DNA of 64,000 nt from CAVRQM01 sp963822705 (GCA_963822705.1 CAWGIX010000013.1:210247-274246), one strand, 5' to 3'. Positions 6,965 through 16,349 are shown, counted from the stretch's first letter. A program made the numbers and translations. Notes: generated by a model not told the origin, from the sequence alone.

Positions 6965-9340
6965 CTATCGCGCGATGACGACGCTGTCCTCGATCGTGCC
7001 GAACCGGAATGAAATCCGCTGACCCGCGACCAAGCCCTCGCTCGGTATTTCCGCCAGGTGCAATCCCACGCCGCTGTCCAGAGTGCGGGCGCTGTGTGAG
7101 GTGGCCCACCCATCGGCCGACCAGGTCACCTCTGCCGGTTCCGGCAGGTCCAGCCGCAGCACCCGGCCGGCGGCCACCGTATCCGGCCGCCAATCCGGCC
7201 GCCAGGGCTGTACGCGCGGCGTCCGAGGGGCGCCCTGATAGCGCCGAGCCACCTGTGGCGGCGTGTCGAACACCGCGCCGTCCGCCAGCGAGCGGCACAG
7301 TTTTATGTGCTCGGCATGCGCCCAGACCAGGGGCATGGCCGAGCCGGACGGGCGACCCCGAAACAGCTCCCGTTCCGGAATATCTTCGGAATCCCAGACC
7401 TGCTCGGGGATCAGGAATCCGTCGCTGGTCAGCGCCTCCAAGGTGCCGAGCAGCCGGCGCGCCTCCGCCGGGCGTCCCGCCGCCAGTTCGTAGTGCGCCC
7501 GCTCGCCCGTCATGAGCGGCCAGAGCCGACCGACCCCTGTGCCGTCGAAAGCACTGCCGTCCTCGTGCTCGCCATAGCCGTCCTCGTTGTACCGGTACCA
7601 GCACGGGCCCGCCGGCAGTTCGCGCTTCAACGCATGGTCGATCACCGTCACGGTGGCTACGATCCGCTTGTCGCGCGCGCTGCGCAGGCCGAAGCGCACC
7701 AGCGCCAGGGCGTCCGGGCTGACGATATCCCCCACCGGCCACTCGGTCTTGTCGGCCGGCCGGTTGCGGATCGAGATGGTGCCGCCGAGATCGGCCGCCG
7801 CGGTGCCGTCGCGCGCGGGGGCAATGCGCACATAGTGCCCCTCCACTCCGGCGGCCCGGTCAACCGCCGTGTTCGTCACAAAACACCACGCCTCCACCGC
7901 ATCGTTCCAGGCATCCGCGGTGTCGCGGCACAGCGCGGCCAGCACTGCGTCACCGGCGATGTCCGCGAGATCGGCCGCGACGACCAGGGCGGCGATTTCC
8001 ACTGCCAGCGTGAACGGCGAGTAGCCGCCGTCCTCCTCCCACCGGTCCTGTCCCGTGACCGGCCCGGTGCGCAGTACGAACGCGGCGGCCGCGCGCACCA
8101 TCGGCCAATACGGCGGCAGATCGGATTCCGGCAGCGCGCCGGTGCGCCGCGCCATGTCGACCATCAGGATCGGGAACGCGCATTCGTCGAGCTGCAGGCC
8201 GCGCCAATACGGCATGCCGTCGAGCCAGCAGTTTTGCGGCCAGGCTCCGGTCGGTTCCTGGATCGCGCGCAGATACTGCAGCACCCGCCGCGCGTCGGCC
8301 GTCGCCGCGGCGGCCAGCAAACCACCCCCCGTCTCGGCCAAATCCCGTGGCCAGACCAGATGGTAGCCGCCGAGATCGTCGTCGCCCTTGGAGGCGCCCC
8401 AAGGGATTGACAGGCTGGCGATGAAACCGCCCGGAAAACCCAGCGCCTCGTGCGCGCGCAGCACCGCGGTGCTGATGCTGTAGGTGTCGTGGGTGGCCGA
8501 GGCACCGCGCAGCAGCCGCAGACCCGCCTGCCAGGCGCGCCACGCGCCGATATACTCGGCCTCCGCCGCCACGAACGGCCGCTGCAGCGCCGAGCGGGCG
8601 CGGAACGCCGCCTCGCTCCAGGTCCGGCCGAAACCCAGCGCCAGCACGAACTGCCCGTCCTGCGGCAGCACCATCTCGCCGCACAGCGCCACGTTGCCGT
8701 CCGCCGCGCGCGTGTACTGGTCGCTCAGCGCGCCGTCGCGATGCAGGATCTGCCAGCCGTCCGAGGTGCCGACGAACCCCACCGAGCGCGCCGCCCACCC
8801 GGATGAGCACGCCAGCGCCAGCGAGGTGCCGTCGCCTTCGGCGAACAGCATCGGAACGCCCTTGTAGTCGTCGGTCCAGGCGGTGTTGTGCTCGCCCCCG
8901 TTGACCAGGTGCGGCGAGAGCAGCGCGAAGATGCGCAGTCCGGGTGTTTTCGCTGTGAAGGCGATGTGTTGCAGCACCACCTCGCGGTGCGCGTCGGAAA
9001 CGACGCATTTTTCGATGGCGAATTGTCCGTCGCGGCTGGCGTTGGACAGGCGGTACCCCGGCACGCCATCAGCCAGGGCGGCGATGCGGCTGTCGGTGTC
9101 GCGCTTCTCCTCGGCGAAAAACCCGCCAGGCTGGCCGTCCGTGACAATCAGGCCGAAATCACGGGTGCAAGCCTGGTCGACGCGCGGATAATAGACTTCG
9201 TTCAGGATGCCGTGGCTGATGGTGAACCAGACCCGGCTGACCGACGAGAGCGCGGTGCCCACGCCCCATTTGTCCGAAGACGTCCAGCGCGGCGGCAGCC
9301 CGGGCCAGCCGGGGGCGTCGCCATGGTTTTGCTGATCCAT
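6965..9340 (-). CDS. glycoside hydrolase family 15 protein (glucoamylase/glucodextranase type)
   Basis: 791 aa inverting glucan exo-hydrolase that would release glucose from alpha-glucans. A beta-sandwich N-domain (WGVGTALSSVSRVWFTISHG) is followed by an (alpha/alpha)6 barrel. Barrel motifs include WPRDLAETGGG, AWPQNCWLDGMPYW, GLQLDECAFPI with the general-acid Glu, and the distal FLIPEQVWD segment with the general-base candidate. A late segment (about 690-791) looks like the extra C-terminal beta domain seen in bacterial glucoamylases. ATG at 9340 is chosen; the frame upstream to 9571 merely mirrors hicB. No export signal is apparent, so a cytoplasmic storage-glucan role is possible. Confidence 0.92.
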   Translation of the reverse strand: MDQQNHGDAPGWPGLPPRWTSSDKWGVGTALSSVSRVWFTISHGILNEVYYPRVDQACTRDFGLIVTDGQPGGFFAEEKRDTDSRIAALADGVPGYRLSNASRDGQFAIEKCVVSDAHREVVLQHIAFTAKTPGLRIFALLSPHLVNGGEHNTAWTDDYKGVPMLFAEGDGTSLALACSSGWAARSVGFVGTSDGWQILHRDGALSDQYTRAADGNVALCGEMVLPQDGQFVLALGFGRTWSEAAFRARSALQRPFVAAEAEYIGAWRAWQAGLRLLRGASATHDTYSISTAVLRAHEALGFPGGFIASLSIPWGASKGDDDLGGYHLVWPRDLAETGGGLLAAAATADARRVLQYLRAIQEPTGAWPQNCWLDGMPYWRGLQLDECAFPILMVDMARRTGALPESDLPPYWPMVRAAAAFVLRTGPVTGQDRWEEDGGYSPFTLAVEIAALVVAADLADIAGDAVLAALCRDTADAWNDAVEAWCFVTNTAVDRAAGVEGHYVRIAPARDGTAAADLGGTISIRNRPADKTEWPVGDIVSPDALALVRFGLRSARDKRIVATVTVIDHALKRELPAGPCWYRYNEDGYGEHEDGSAFDGTGVGRLWPLMTGERAHYELAAGRPAEARRLLGTLEALTSDGFLIPEQVWDSEDIPERELFRGRPSGSAMPLVWAHAEHIKLCRSLADGAVFDTPPQVARRYQGAPRTPRVQPWRPDWRPDTVAAGRVLRLDLPEPAEVTWSADGWATSHSARTLDSGVGLHLAEIPSEGLVAGQRISFRFGTIEDSVVIAR

Positions 9341-9344
9341 GTGC

Positions 9345-9611
9345 CTACACCGCTTCCGGTTCGAAGGGAACCAGAAACCGGGCTGCCTCGACCACATCCG
9401 GCTCGGGCGTGATGGCGTCCAGCTCCGAGGGCCGGCTGATCGCAACCCCCTGCTCCAATGTAAGCTCCAGATACGCCTGCAGCGCCTCCGCGGCATTGCG
9501 AGCGGCAAGCTGAAGCGTATCGCCGGCGCTGGTGCAGCCGGGCAGGTCCGGAAAGAACACGCTGTAGCCATCGGCGACCGGCTCGACGGTGGCCGGGTAG
9601 TAGATCGCCAT
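9345..9611 (-). CDS. hicB: HicB-family antitoxin
   Basis: 88 aa. It begins MAIYYPATVEP and contains the HicB core FPDLPGCTSAGDT, AARNAAEALQAYLE and PSELDAI. The partial RNase-H-like fold neutralises HicA mRNA interferase. The ATG at 9611 has AGGAG about nine bases upstream; an in-frame TTG at 9620 is less likely. It lies six bases downstream of the hicA stop, the usual hicAB order, and four bases before the glucoamylase start on the same strand. No C-terminal DNA-binding domain is present, so autoregulation may depend on the complex. Confidence 0.88.
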   Translation of the reverse strand: MAIYYPATVEPVADGYSVFFPDLPGCTSAGDTLQLAARNAAEALQAYLELTLEQGVAISRPSELDAITPEPDVVEAARFLVPFEPEAV

Positions 9612-9616
9612 TTCCG

Positions 9617-9807
9617 TCAACTCCTCAGCGACAATTTTGCCTGACGCTCGATGCTTCGCAGGGTGCCGGTCGCTTGATCCTTCCGAGGATGTGGGACCGT
9701 GACCACGCCACTCTGGGTCGGATGCCTGAACTGATGGTGGCTTCCGGCACTACGCGCGAGCTCCAACCCTGCGCCTCTAGCATGCGGATTACCGTCCTGC
9801 TGTCCAC
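9617..9807 (-). pseudogene. hicA: HicA-family toxin, disrupted by a one-base deletion
   Basis: The frame from a GTG at 9807 reads DSRTVIRMLEAQGW, the start of a HicA double-stranded RNA-binding-like toxin. Near 9760-9764 one G is missing (TGGAGCTC where TGGGAGCTC is expected). In the next frame the rest is intact: GSHHQFRHPTQSGVVTVPHP, RKDQATGTLRSIERQAKLSL, then TGA at 9617. The catalytic His of GSHHQF is preserved. Repaired, the protein is 63 aa, normal for the family. It may be a sequencing error or real toxin inactivation that leaves the antitoxin alone. Confidence 0.78.
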
Positions 9808-9910
9808 CGCAGGACTGCTACACCTGTCGCGCACGCAGTGGAACGAAAGCCGGCTTGCACCCGGGCGCCATGTTCGCTAGGCGTTCCGGCCTTCCAGCGG
9901 AGCAGAATCG

Positions 9911-10940
9911 ATGGGCTACAGGGTCGCGGTCGTGGGCGCCACCGGGGCGGTCGGGCGCGAGATGCTGAAAACGTTGTTCGAACGCGGCTTTCCGGTGGAC
10001 GAGGTGGCGGCCGTGGCGTCGGGTCGCTCGGCCGGTCAGGAAGTCTCGTTCGGCGACAAGACGGTGCTGCGGGTAAAGGCGCTCGAACTCGTTCGATTTC
10101 GCCGGCTGGGACATCGGCCTGTTCAGCCCCGGCGCCGCCGTTTCCGCCGTGCATGCCCCGCGCGCGGCGGGGGCGGGCTGCATCGTCATCGACAACACCA
10201 GCCAGTTTCGCATGGAGCCGGACGTACCTCTGGTGGTGCCGGAGGTAAACCCGGAGGCATTGGCGCGTATCCGCCGCGGCATCGTTGCCAACCCGAACTG
10301 CTCGACCATCCAGATGGTGGTGGCGCTTAAACCGCTGCACGACCGCTTCCGGGTGAAGCGGGTGGTGGTGGCGACCTATCAAAGCGTGTCCGGCGCCGGC
10401 AAGGAAGGCATGGACGAACTGTTCACCCAGACCAAGGCCAGCTTCGTCAACGACCCGACCAAGCCGGAGCAGTTTTCCAAACCGATCGCCTTCAACGTCA
10501 TTCCCCATATCGACCGCTTCATGGACGACGGCTCGACCAAGGAAGAGTGGAAGATGGTCGTGGAGACGAAGAAGATTCTCGACCCGGACATCGCCGTGTT
10601 CGCCACTTGCGTGCGCGTGCCGGTGTTCATCGGCCACGCCGAGGCGATCGCCGTGGAGTTCGAGCGCCCGGTCACCGCGGCCGAGGCGCGCACCGTGCTG
10701 CGCGGCGCTCCGGGGGTGCAGGTGGTCGATACGCGCGAGGACGGCGGCTACGTGACCCCGCTCGATGCGCAGGGCGAGGACGCCACGTATGTCAGCCGTA
10801 TCCGCCGCGACCCGACCGTGGAGCACGGGCTGGCGTTCTGGTGCGTGAGCGACAATCTGCGCAAGGGCGCGGCGCTCAACGCGGTGCAGATCGCGGAACA
10901 TCTGGTCGCCCGCGGAGCGTTGGCGCGTCGGGCGGCCTGA
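9911..10940 (+). CDS. asd: aspartate-semialdehyde dehydrogenase, frameshifted in this sequence
   Basis: NADPH-dependent reduction of aspartyl phosphate to the semialdehyde, the branch point to lysine (diaminopimelate), threonine and methionine. The N-terminal VAVVGATGAVGREML is the Rossmann motif. An extra A near 10087 (CTCGAACTC for CTCGACTC) shifts the frame. It resumes FDFAGWDIGLFSPGAAVS. The active-site Cys is in NPNCSTIQM, followed by YQSVSGAGKEGMDEL and the His-containing SVFRVPVFIGH-like region (CVRVPVFIGHAEA). The repaired length is 342 aa, normal. asd is essential in cell-wall bacteria, so the indel is probably an error. The partner gene lysC lies at 17415-18650. Confidence 0.9.
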
Positions 10941-10956
10941 GCCAAGGGGGAGGGAA

Positions 10957-11526
10957 ATGGCTGACCAGACTTCTCCGCCGCAACGCTCGATCATATTCTC
11001 CGGCCCGATTGAGCCGGCCACGACAAAGTTTCTTCGCAACGCTTGCTGCGAGGCTGTCAGCCAGAAGGTGCAGCGCCTGAAGATCCAGTTTTCCAGCGGC
11101 GGAGGATCACTCGATGATGGATTCGCACTGTACGGATTCCTCAAGTCGCTTCCGTATGATCTTCACATGTATAACGTAGGCATCGTGGGATCGATTGCAA
11201 ACATAGTCTTCTTGGCGGGTACGAAGCGATTCGCCTCTCCGCATTCGGCTTTCTACTTGCACGACTTGTCGTGGAACGTAAACGCGCAGAATTTTACCAG
11301 CTCAAGTATCCACGCGGAAACATTCTTATTCGACAACTTCAGATCGAGAATCAAGGCAATTTTCCAGACCGAGGCGCAGCTCGATCAGACCAGTCTCGAA
11401 AGCCCGGAGTTCTTCAAGGAACCGCAGATTTACGAACCTTCCGCTGCCAAAGCGGCTGGTATCATTCATGAAATCCAGGACGCTGCTATCCCACGGGGCG
11501 AGCCTGTGCTGAATATCTCTTGGTAG
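10957..11526 (+). CDS. ClpP/crotonase-fold serine protease-like protein
   Basis: 189 aa stand-alone protein. SSGGGSLDDGFALYGFLKSL matches the ClpP strand/helix that forms the oxyanion loop. NVGIVGSIANIVFLAG sits where ClpP has its nucleophile Ser, and FYLHDLS supplies a His where ClpP has IMIHQP. A third catalytic residue cannot be assigned. GGGGGAGGG lies just before the ATG. Base composition is visibly lower in G+C than its neighbours, with many ATA, TTT and AAA codons, which suggests acquisition. No AAA+ partner is adjacent; clpA at 40854 is distant. It could be a phage-type or cytosolic processing protease. Confidence 0.65.
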   Translation: MADQTSPPQRSIIFSGPIEPATTKFLRNACCEAVSQKVQRLKIQFSSGGGSLDDGFALYGFLKSLPYDLHMYNVGIVGSIANIVFLAGTKRFASPHSAFYLHDLSWNVNAQNFTSSSIHAETFLFDNFRSRIKAIFQTEAQLDQTSLESPEFFKEPQIYEPSAAKAAGIIHEIQDAAIPRGEPVLNISW

Positions 11527-11673
11527 CTCTGGCAACGAGGTCAGGCCTACCGAAATTGCCGCCTTGGCCTGGCGCGCTCGGCCCAAGACCAGCGTGCCGA
11601 GGGCGGCGAAGACCACGGCGAGAGCGCGGCGTGTGAGGCCATTCCCGGTGTGTCCTGGGCTGTCTGGATACAT
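11326..11673 (-). CDS. doubtful small exported protein, largely antisense to the ClpP-like gene
   Basis: The only candidate in the 291-base gap 11527-11817. It would start MYPDSPG, followed by a signal-like stretch LTRRALAVVFAALGTLVLG and a possible AKA cleavage site. A purine-rich GGGAGGGAG lies 9-12 bases upstream of the ATG. Against it, the last 200 bases run antisense to the better-supported ClpP-like gene and the mature part shows no known family. It may be a truncated or frameshifted remnant. Otherwise the gap holds nothing recognisable. Confidence 0.2.
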   Translation of the reverse strand: MYPDSPGHTGNGLTRRALAVVFAALGTLVLGRARQAKAAISVGLTSLPELPRDIQHRLAPWDSSVLDFMNDTSRFGSGRFVNLRFLEELRAFETGLIELRLGLENCLDSRSEVVE

Positions 11674-11817
11674 GCTGTTGCGCTCCCTCCCGTAATAAAA
11701 TTGGTTGAAAGGTCCGCATCGCAACCCCGGTCCGAAGCGTGATCCTCGACCGATCGTCTCGATCGAACCATACCGACCTTGTCCGCTCTCGGCGCATACG
11801 AACTAAAGCGCCATCCG

Positions 11818-12945
11818 CTACTCAGCCGCGATTTTCGCCCCGGCCTGCTCCGCGCGGATCGCCGCCACCTTGCGCTCCACCAGTTCCACTACGTGGTCGA
11901 TCATGCCGTCGCCCGGCGTCGTGTGGTCGGTCTTGCCGGCCGCATACACCATGTGCCGCCCGCCGCCGCCGCCAGTGACGCCCAAATCGGTCATCAGCGC
12001 CTCGCCCGGGCCGTTCACCACGCAGCCGATGATCGACAACGTCAGCGGCGTCTCGATATGCGCCAGCCGCTGCTCCAGCTCCTGCACCGTGTCGATGACG
12101 TTGAAACCCTGCCGGGCGCAGGACGGGCACGAAATGATCCGCACGCCGCGATGGCGGATGCCGAGCGATTTCAGCAGCTCCCAGCCGACCAGCACCTCTT
12201 CCTCGGGCTCGGCCGACAGCGAAACGCGCACGGTGTCGCCGATGCCGGCCCACAGCAGATTGCCCAGGCCGATGGCGCTTTTCACCGTGCCGGTGCGCCG
12301 GCTGCCCGCCTCAGTGATGCCGATATGCAACGGGTGGTCGCATACCTCGGCCAACTGCGTGTAGGCGGCCACCGCCATGAACACGTCCGAGGCTTTGACG
12401 CTGATCTTGAACTCGTGAAAGTCGTGGTCCTGCAGAATTTTGGCGTGTTCCAGGGCGCTCTCCACCAGCGCCTCGGGATTCGGCTCGCCGTATTTTTCCA
12501 GCAAGTGCCGCTCCAGCGAGCCGGCATTCACACCAATGCGCATCGAGCAGCCGTGGTCACGCGCAGCTTTCACCACCTCGCGCACGCGCTCGCTGCTGCC
12601 GATATTGCCGGGATTGATGCGCAGGCACGCGGCACCGGCCTGCGCCGCCTCGATCGCGCGGCGATAGTGGAAATGGATGTCGGCCACCACCGGCACCGAA
12701 ACCTGCTGCACGATGCGCGCCAGGGCGGCGGTGCTCTCGGCATCCGGACAGGAGACGCGCACGATGTCCACCCCGGCCCGCTCGGCGCGGTGGATTTGCG
12801 CAACCGTCGCCTCCACGTCGGTAGTCGGCGTGTTGGTCATGGTCTGCACGGTGATTGGAGCGTCGCCGCCGACCAAAACGTTGCCGACGCGGATTTGCCG
12901 GGATACCCGGCGCTCGATGTGCTGATACGGCCGATAGCTCATCAT
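11818..12945 (-). CDS. ispG: 4-hydroxy-3-methylbut-2-en-1-yl diphosphate synthase
   Basis: 375 aa [4Fe-4S] enzyme of the MEP isoprenoid pathway, converting ME-cPP to HMBPP with flavodoxin or ferredoxin electrons. The N-terminal TIM barrel shows PITVQTMTNTPTTDVEAT, GVDIVRVSCPD, PVVADIHFHYRRA and RINPGNIGS. The C-terminal cluster domain carries IISCPSCARQGFNV and IIGCVVNGPGEA with the three Cys ligands. It is the direct-repair bacterial length without the plant insert. It lies directly downstream of rodZ on the same strand, an arrangement common in alphaproteobacteria. Confidence 0.97.
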   Translation of the reverse strand: MMSYRPYQHIERRVSRQIRVGNVLVGGDAPITVQTMTNTPTTDVEATVAQIHRAERAGVDIVRVSCPDAESTAALARIVQQVSVPVVADIHFHYRRAIEAAQAGAACLRINPGNIGSSERVREVVKAARDHGCSMRIGVNAGSLERHLLEKYGEPNPEALVESALEHAKILQDHDFHEFKISVKASDVFMAVAAYTQLAEVCDHPLHIGITEAGSRRTGTVKSAIGLGNLLWAGIGDTVRVSLSAEPEEEVLVGWELLKSLGIRHRGVRIISCPSCARQGFNVIDTVQELEQRLAHIETPLTLSIIGCVVNGPGEALMTDLGVTGGGGGRHMVYAAGKTDHTTPGDGMIDHVVELVERKVAAIRAEQAGAKIAAE

Positions 12946-12983
12946 GTTGCTCCGCTGCTACCGGCGGGTCACCGCGGCAGCGC

Positions 12984-13964
12984 CTATTCGTTGTGCGGCA
13001 GTACCGCCGGGCGCTGCCCGGGGGTGGCCCCGGCATTGGCGGCCAGCTTGCCGCCCTTGATCGCGTCCGCATCCAGCGGCAAGTCGCGGCGCACCGCCCC
13101 ATCGCCACCCAGAGATGGTGTGACGACGCCATCCACCACAAGTTCCGTGGCTCCGGCATTGCCGGTGGTCAGCAACAGCGACGATTTTGCCGGCACCTGC
13201 CACGTCTCGCCGGCGCGCAGCATGCGGTTGAACAGGACCGGTCCCTGCTTATCACGGACCTGAATCCAGGCGTCGGCGGTTGCCCGCACCACGATCCGTG
13301 GGCCGTCCACGGCGGGCAGAACGGGAGCCGGCTGCGTCGTGGCGGCCGCCGCGGCGCTGGGCGGCACGCTGGCGCTCGCCTGCGCGGCGGGCTGCACAGT
13401 GCCCGAGGCGAACGACTGAGCCGAACCGGACGGTATGGGGGCCGTTTTGGCGGCTGGCGGGGGCGTTTCGGGGACCAGCGGGGTCAAGTGCTCGGGCAAC
13501 TGTTGCACCACCTCGGTGGACGGACGATCGTTGCCGCTCATGCGAAACCACGCCACGTAGGCACCGATCGCCACCACCGCGCCGACCAAAATCACCACTA
13601 GCGCCGGCACCCCGCGCTCCGGGACAGGGGTTGGAAAATCCAGTTCGGGCCGCCGCGGCGCCTCGCCCGTTTCGGCGCGCAGCCGCCGCGCCGCATCGTT
13701 CGGATCGAGCCCCAGCGCCTGCGCATACGCGCGCACAAAGCCCAACGCATAGGTCGGGCCGGGCAATTCCTGGGTGCGGCCTTCCTCGATAGCCTGCAGG
13801 TAGGCTCGACGGATGCGCAAATATCCCGCCACCGCGTCCAGCGTCCACCCGAGGCGCTCACGCGCGGTGCGCAGGTCGGCGCCAAGCGGGGCCCCTGGCA
13901 TTTCGGGATATCCCGTAACGACCAGGCCGTCTCCCCAATTCATATCATCACGCGAAGGCGTCAT
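12984..13964 (-). CDS. rodZ: RodZ-like cytoskeletal transmembrane protein (HTH_25 + DUF4115)
   Basis: About 326 aa from ATG 13964, which has AAGG about nine bases upstream. An in-frame start at 14072 adds a non-conserved leader. The N-terminal helix-turn-helix reads LRTARERLGWTLDAVAGYLRI, then AYLQAIEEGR and YALGFVRAYAQALGLD. One membrane segment follows (PALVVILVGAVVAIGAYVAW), then a Pro/Ala/Ser-rich periplasmic linker. The C-terminal DUF4115 domain has ATADAWIQVRDKQG and AGETWQVPAKS. RodZ anchors MreB and sets rod shape. The promoter lies before 13965; ispG follows. Confidence 0.85.
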   Translation of the reverse strand: MTPSRDDMNWGDGLVVTGYPEMPGAPLGADLRTARERLGWTLDAVAGYLRIRRAYLQAIEEGRTQELPGPTYALGFVRAYAQALGLDPNDAARRLRAETGEAPRRPELDFPTPVPERGVPALVVILVGAVVAIGAYVAWFRMSGNDRPSTEVVQQLPEHLTPLVPETPPPAAKTAPIPSGSAQSFASGTVQPAAQASASVPPSAAAAATTQPAPVLPAVDGPRIVVRATADAWIQVRDKQGPVLFNRMLRAGETWQVPAKSSLLLTTGNAGATELVVDGVVTPSLGGDGAVRRDLPLDADAIKGGKLAANAGATPGQRPAVLPHNE

Positions 13965-14126
13965 GCGCGGCCTTAACAGCGGTTGCGGCGCAGGGTTTGG
14001 GCGGATCGCGTCATGGCGCGGCCCGGCCAGCCCGGCGGCAGGAACACCCGGCCTGTGTAGAACGCGCCGCAAAGCTTGCCAACCACGCGTGACCGAGCCG
14101 TTACCCCTTCACTGAGCAACCCAGGC

Positions 14127-16349
14127 TCATTCCGGCAAGCCGTGCTCGCGTGCCCAGGCGGCGATCGGCTCCCGCAGGCTAGCCGCCCCTTCCGCGTTGC
14201 GGCGGATCGAAGCCAGCACCGACCGGAACGCCGCCAGATCGAGGTCGGCCAAAAACGCCTTTGTGGGCAGCAGCGCGGTCGCAGGCATCGAGAGCGTCGT
14301 CAGCCCCAGCGCTGCCAACGTCATCGCCTCGAGCTGTCGACCGGCAATCTCGCCGCATACCGAAACCGGCACGCCGGCGGCAGCGGCATCGGCCCCGACC
14401 TGCTCCAAAATGTCGAGCACCGGTGGGCTTAGGGGGTCGTAGCGGTGGGCCAGGGAGGCGGTGCCGCGATCCGCGGCGAACAAAAACTGCATCAGGTCAT
14501 TGGTGCCGATCGACAGGAAATCTGCCTCGGCCAGCAACTCCGGCAACTGCCAGAGCAGCGACGGGATTTCCAGCATCGTGCCGATCTCCAGCCGCTCCGG
14601 CACCGGTCCGACGCGCGACGCCTCGGCCAGCAGCAGGGCGCGCGCGGCCCGGAACTCAGCGACGGTGGCCACGAACGGGAACATCACCGAGAGCGGGCGC
14701 CCGGCGGCTGCCAGCAGCAAGGCCCGCAACTGCCGGCGCAGCAAGGCCGGCCGGTCGAGACCCACACGCAGGCTTCGCCAGCCCATGGCGGGATTCTCTT
14801 CAGGCTCCGGCTCGCTGCCGGGCAGCATCTTGTCGCCGCCCAGGTCAAGAGTGCGAAACAGCACTGGCAATCCAGCGGCCGCCTCGAACGTCCTTGCGTA
14901 GATTGCAGTCTGCTCTGCCACATCGGCCACCCGGGCACGCGCCAGCATGGCGATTTCGGTGCGGAACAGCCCGATCCCATCCGCTCCGGTGATGGCGAGC
15001 TGCTCCAGTTCCTGCACCAAACCGACGTTCAGCATCAGTTTCAGACCGACCCCGTCGCGTGTCGCCGCTGGACGCAGGCGCAGCTCGCCCCATCCGGCCT
15101 GACGCTCGGCTCGCTGGCACAGTACCCGCGCATAGGCGTTGCGGACCGCCTGTTCGGGCCGCAGCACCAGCTGCCCGTCATCGGCGTCCAGGACCGCCTC
15201 ATCGCCGTCCTCCGCGGTGTCGAGGACTCCGCGCATGCCGCCCAGTGCCGGCAGCCCCAGCGCGCGCGCCAAAATGGCCGCATGTCCGGCAGCGCTCCCC
15301 TCCTCCACGACAATTCCGGCAATGCCTTTGGCATGCCAGTCGAGCAGCTGGGCCGGCCCCAGCCGCCGGGCCACCAGGATGGCGCCGGGAGCGGGCTCCA
15401 AGACCGGGGCGCCTTCGTCGAGTGCTGCCAACAACCGACCGGCGAGGTCTTCCAGGTCGGCCAGCCGCTCGCGCAAATAGGGGTCGGTCACCCGGCGCAT
15501 CCGATCGTGCAGTTCGCCGGCCACCCGATGCACGGCGGCCTCGGCCGAGAGCCCGCTGCGGATCGCCTCGCCGGCGCGGCGCACCCAGCCCCGATCCTCC
15601 GCCACGAGCCGATAGGCTTCCAGGATTTCGCGCGGCGCCTCGCCGGATGGCAGTGTACCCGCCATCAATTCATCCAACCCGTGCTGCACGGTGCGGAGCG
15701 CGAGGGCCAGCCGTCCGGTCTCCCAATCCGGATCGTCGGCCAGCAACCGCCGGGGCGTGTGACCCATGCCGAGGCGCACCACTGGCCCGATTGCGAGACC
15801 CGGGACCAGGATGGCGCCTTCAAAGCGGCGCGGGACGGTGGCAGCCAGGCCCTCCGTCGCGCCATCGCTGGCGCCGCCGGCCGCCAGAATTTCGGCCAGC
15901 AGCATGGCCACGGTCTCCAGCATTTCGACCTCGTCGGCGTCGTAGCGGCGCGCCGTACGGTTCTGCACCGCGAGAACGCCCAAGGTCCGGCCGGCCCGGC
16001 GAACCGGGACCGCCAGCATCGAGGCGTACGGCTCTTCCCCGGTTTCCGGCCGGTACGCGAAAGCCGGATGGTTTTGCGCGTCAGGCAGGTTCAGCAAATG
16101 GCCGGTGGCGGCGACCAGGCCCACAATCCCCTCGCCCACCCGCAGCCGCGTGCGCCCGATCGCCTCGGCCCGCAAACCCTCGGTGGCGACCAGTTCCAAA
16201 ATGTCACCGGGGCGAAGCGCGTAGACCGAGCACACTTCGGTCACCAGTTCGCCCGCGACGAGATGGACCAGTTGGGGCAACGGTGCGGCGTTGTGGGCCA
16301 TCAGCTCGCGCAACCGGGCCAGCAGCCGGCGCGGGGCGGAGGCCACCAC
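14127..16349 (-). CDS. ptsP: GAF-domain phosphoenolpyruvate-protein phosphotransferase (EI-Ntr)
   Basis: 740 aa. An N-terminal GAF domain (about residues 10-165: RVGEGIVGLVAATGHLLN, PYASMLAVPVRR) is followed by the enzyme I modules. The phosphorylated His lies in SAAGHAAILARALGLPALGG. The PEP-binding barrel shows GADGIGLFRTEI, FRTLDLGGDKMLP, ENPAMGWRSLRVGLD, SIGTNDLMQF and VCGEIAG. It starts the nitrogen-PTS relay that passes phosphate to NPr and EIIA-Ntr, linking nitrogen state to regulation. The start is GTG, two bases after the stop of the upstream nitronate monooxygenase, so they share an operon with lysC, as in several Rhodospirillales. Confidence 0.95.
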   Translation of the reverse strand: MVASAPRRLLARLRELMAHNAAPLPQLVHLVAGELVTEVCSVYALRPGDILELVATEGLRAEAIGRTRLRVGEGIVGLVAATGHLLNLPDAQNHPAFAYRPETGEEPYASMLAVPVRRAGRTLGVLAVQNRTARRYDADEVEMLETVAMLLAEILAAGGASDGATEGLAATVPRRFEGAILVPGLAIGPVVRLGMGHTPRRLLADDPDWETGRLALALRTVQHGLDELMAGTLPSGEAPREILEAYRLVAEDRGWVRRAGEAIRSGLSAEAAVHRVAGELHDRMRRVTDPYLRERLADLEDLAGRLLAALDEGAPVLEPAPGAILVARRLGPAQLLDWHAKGIAGIVVEEGSAAGHAAILARALGLPALGGMRGVLDTAEDGDEAVLDADDGQLVLRPEQAVRNAYARVLCQRAERQAGWGELRLRPAATRDGVGLKLMLNVGLVQELEQLAITGADGIGLFRTEIAMLARARVADVAEQTAIYARTFEAAAGLPVLFRTLDLGGDKMLPGSEPEPEENPAMGWRSLRVGLDRPALLRRQLRALLLAAAGRPLSVMFPFVATVAEFRAARALLLAEASRVGPVPERLEIGTMLEIPSLLWQLPELLAEADFLSIGTNDLMQFLFAADRGTASLAHRYDPLSPPVLDILEQVGADAAAAGVPVSVCGEIAGRQLEAMTLAALGLTTLSMPATALLPTKAFLADLDLAAFRSVLASIRRNAEGAASLREPIAAWAREHGLPE

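Noticed and set aside
5979..7742. Long reverse-strand open frame antisense to accA and the glucoamylase end
   Set aside because: Low-complexity Gly/Arg/Ala/Gln translation mirroring real genes on the other frames; no ribosome site or family.
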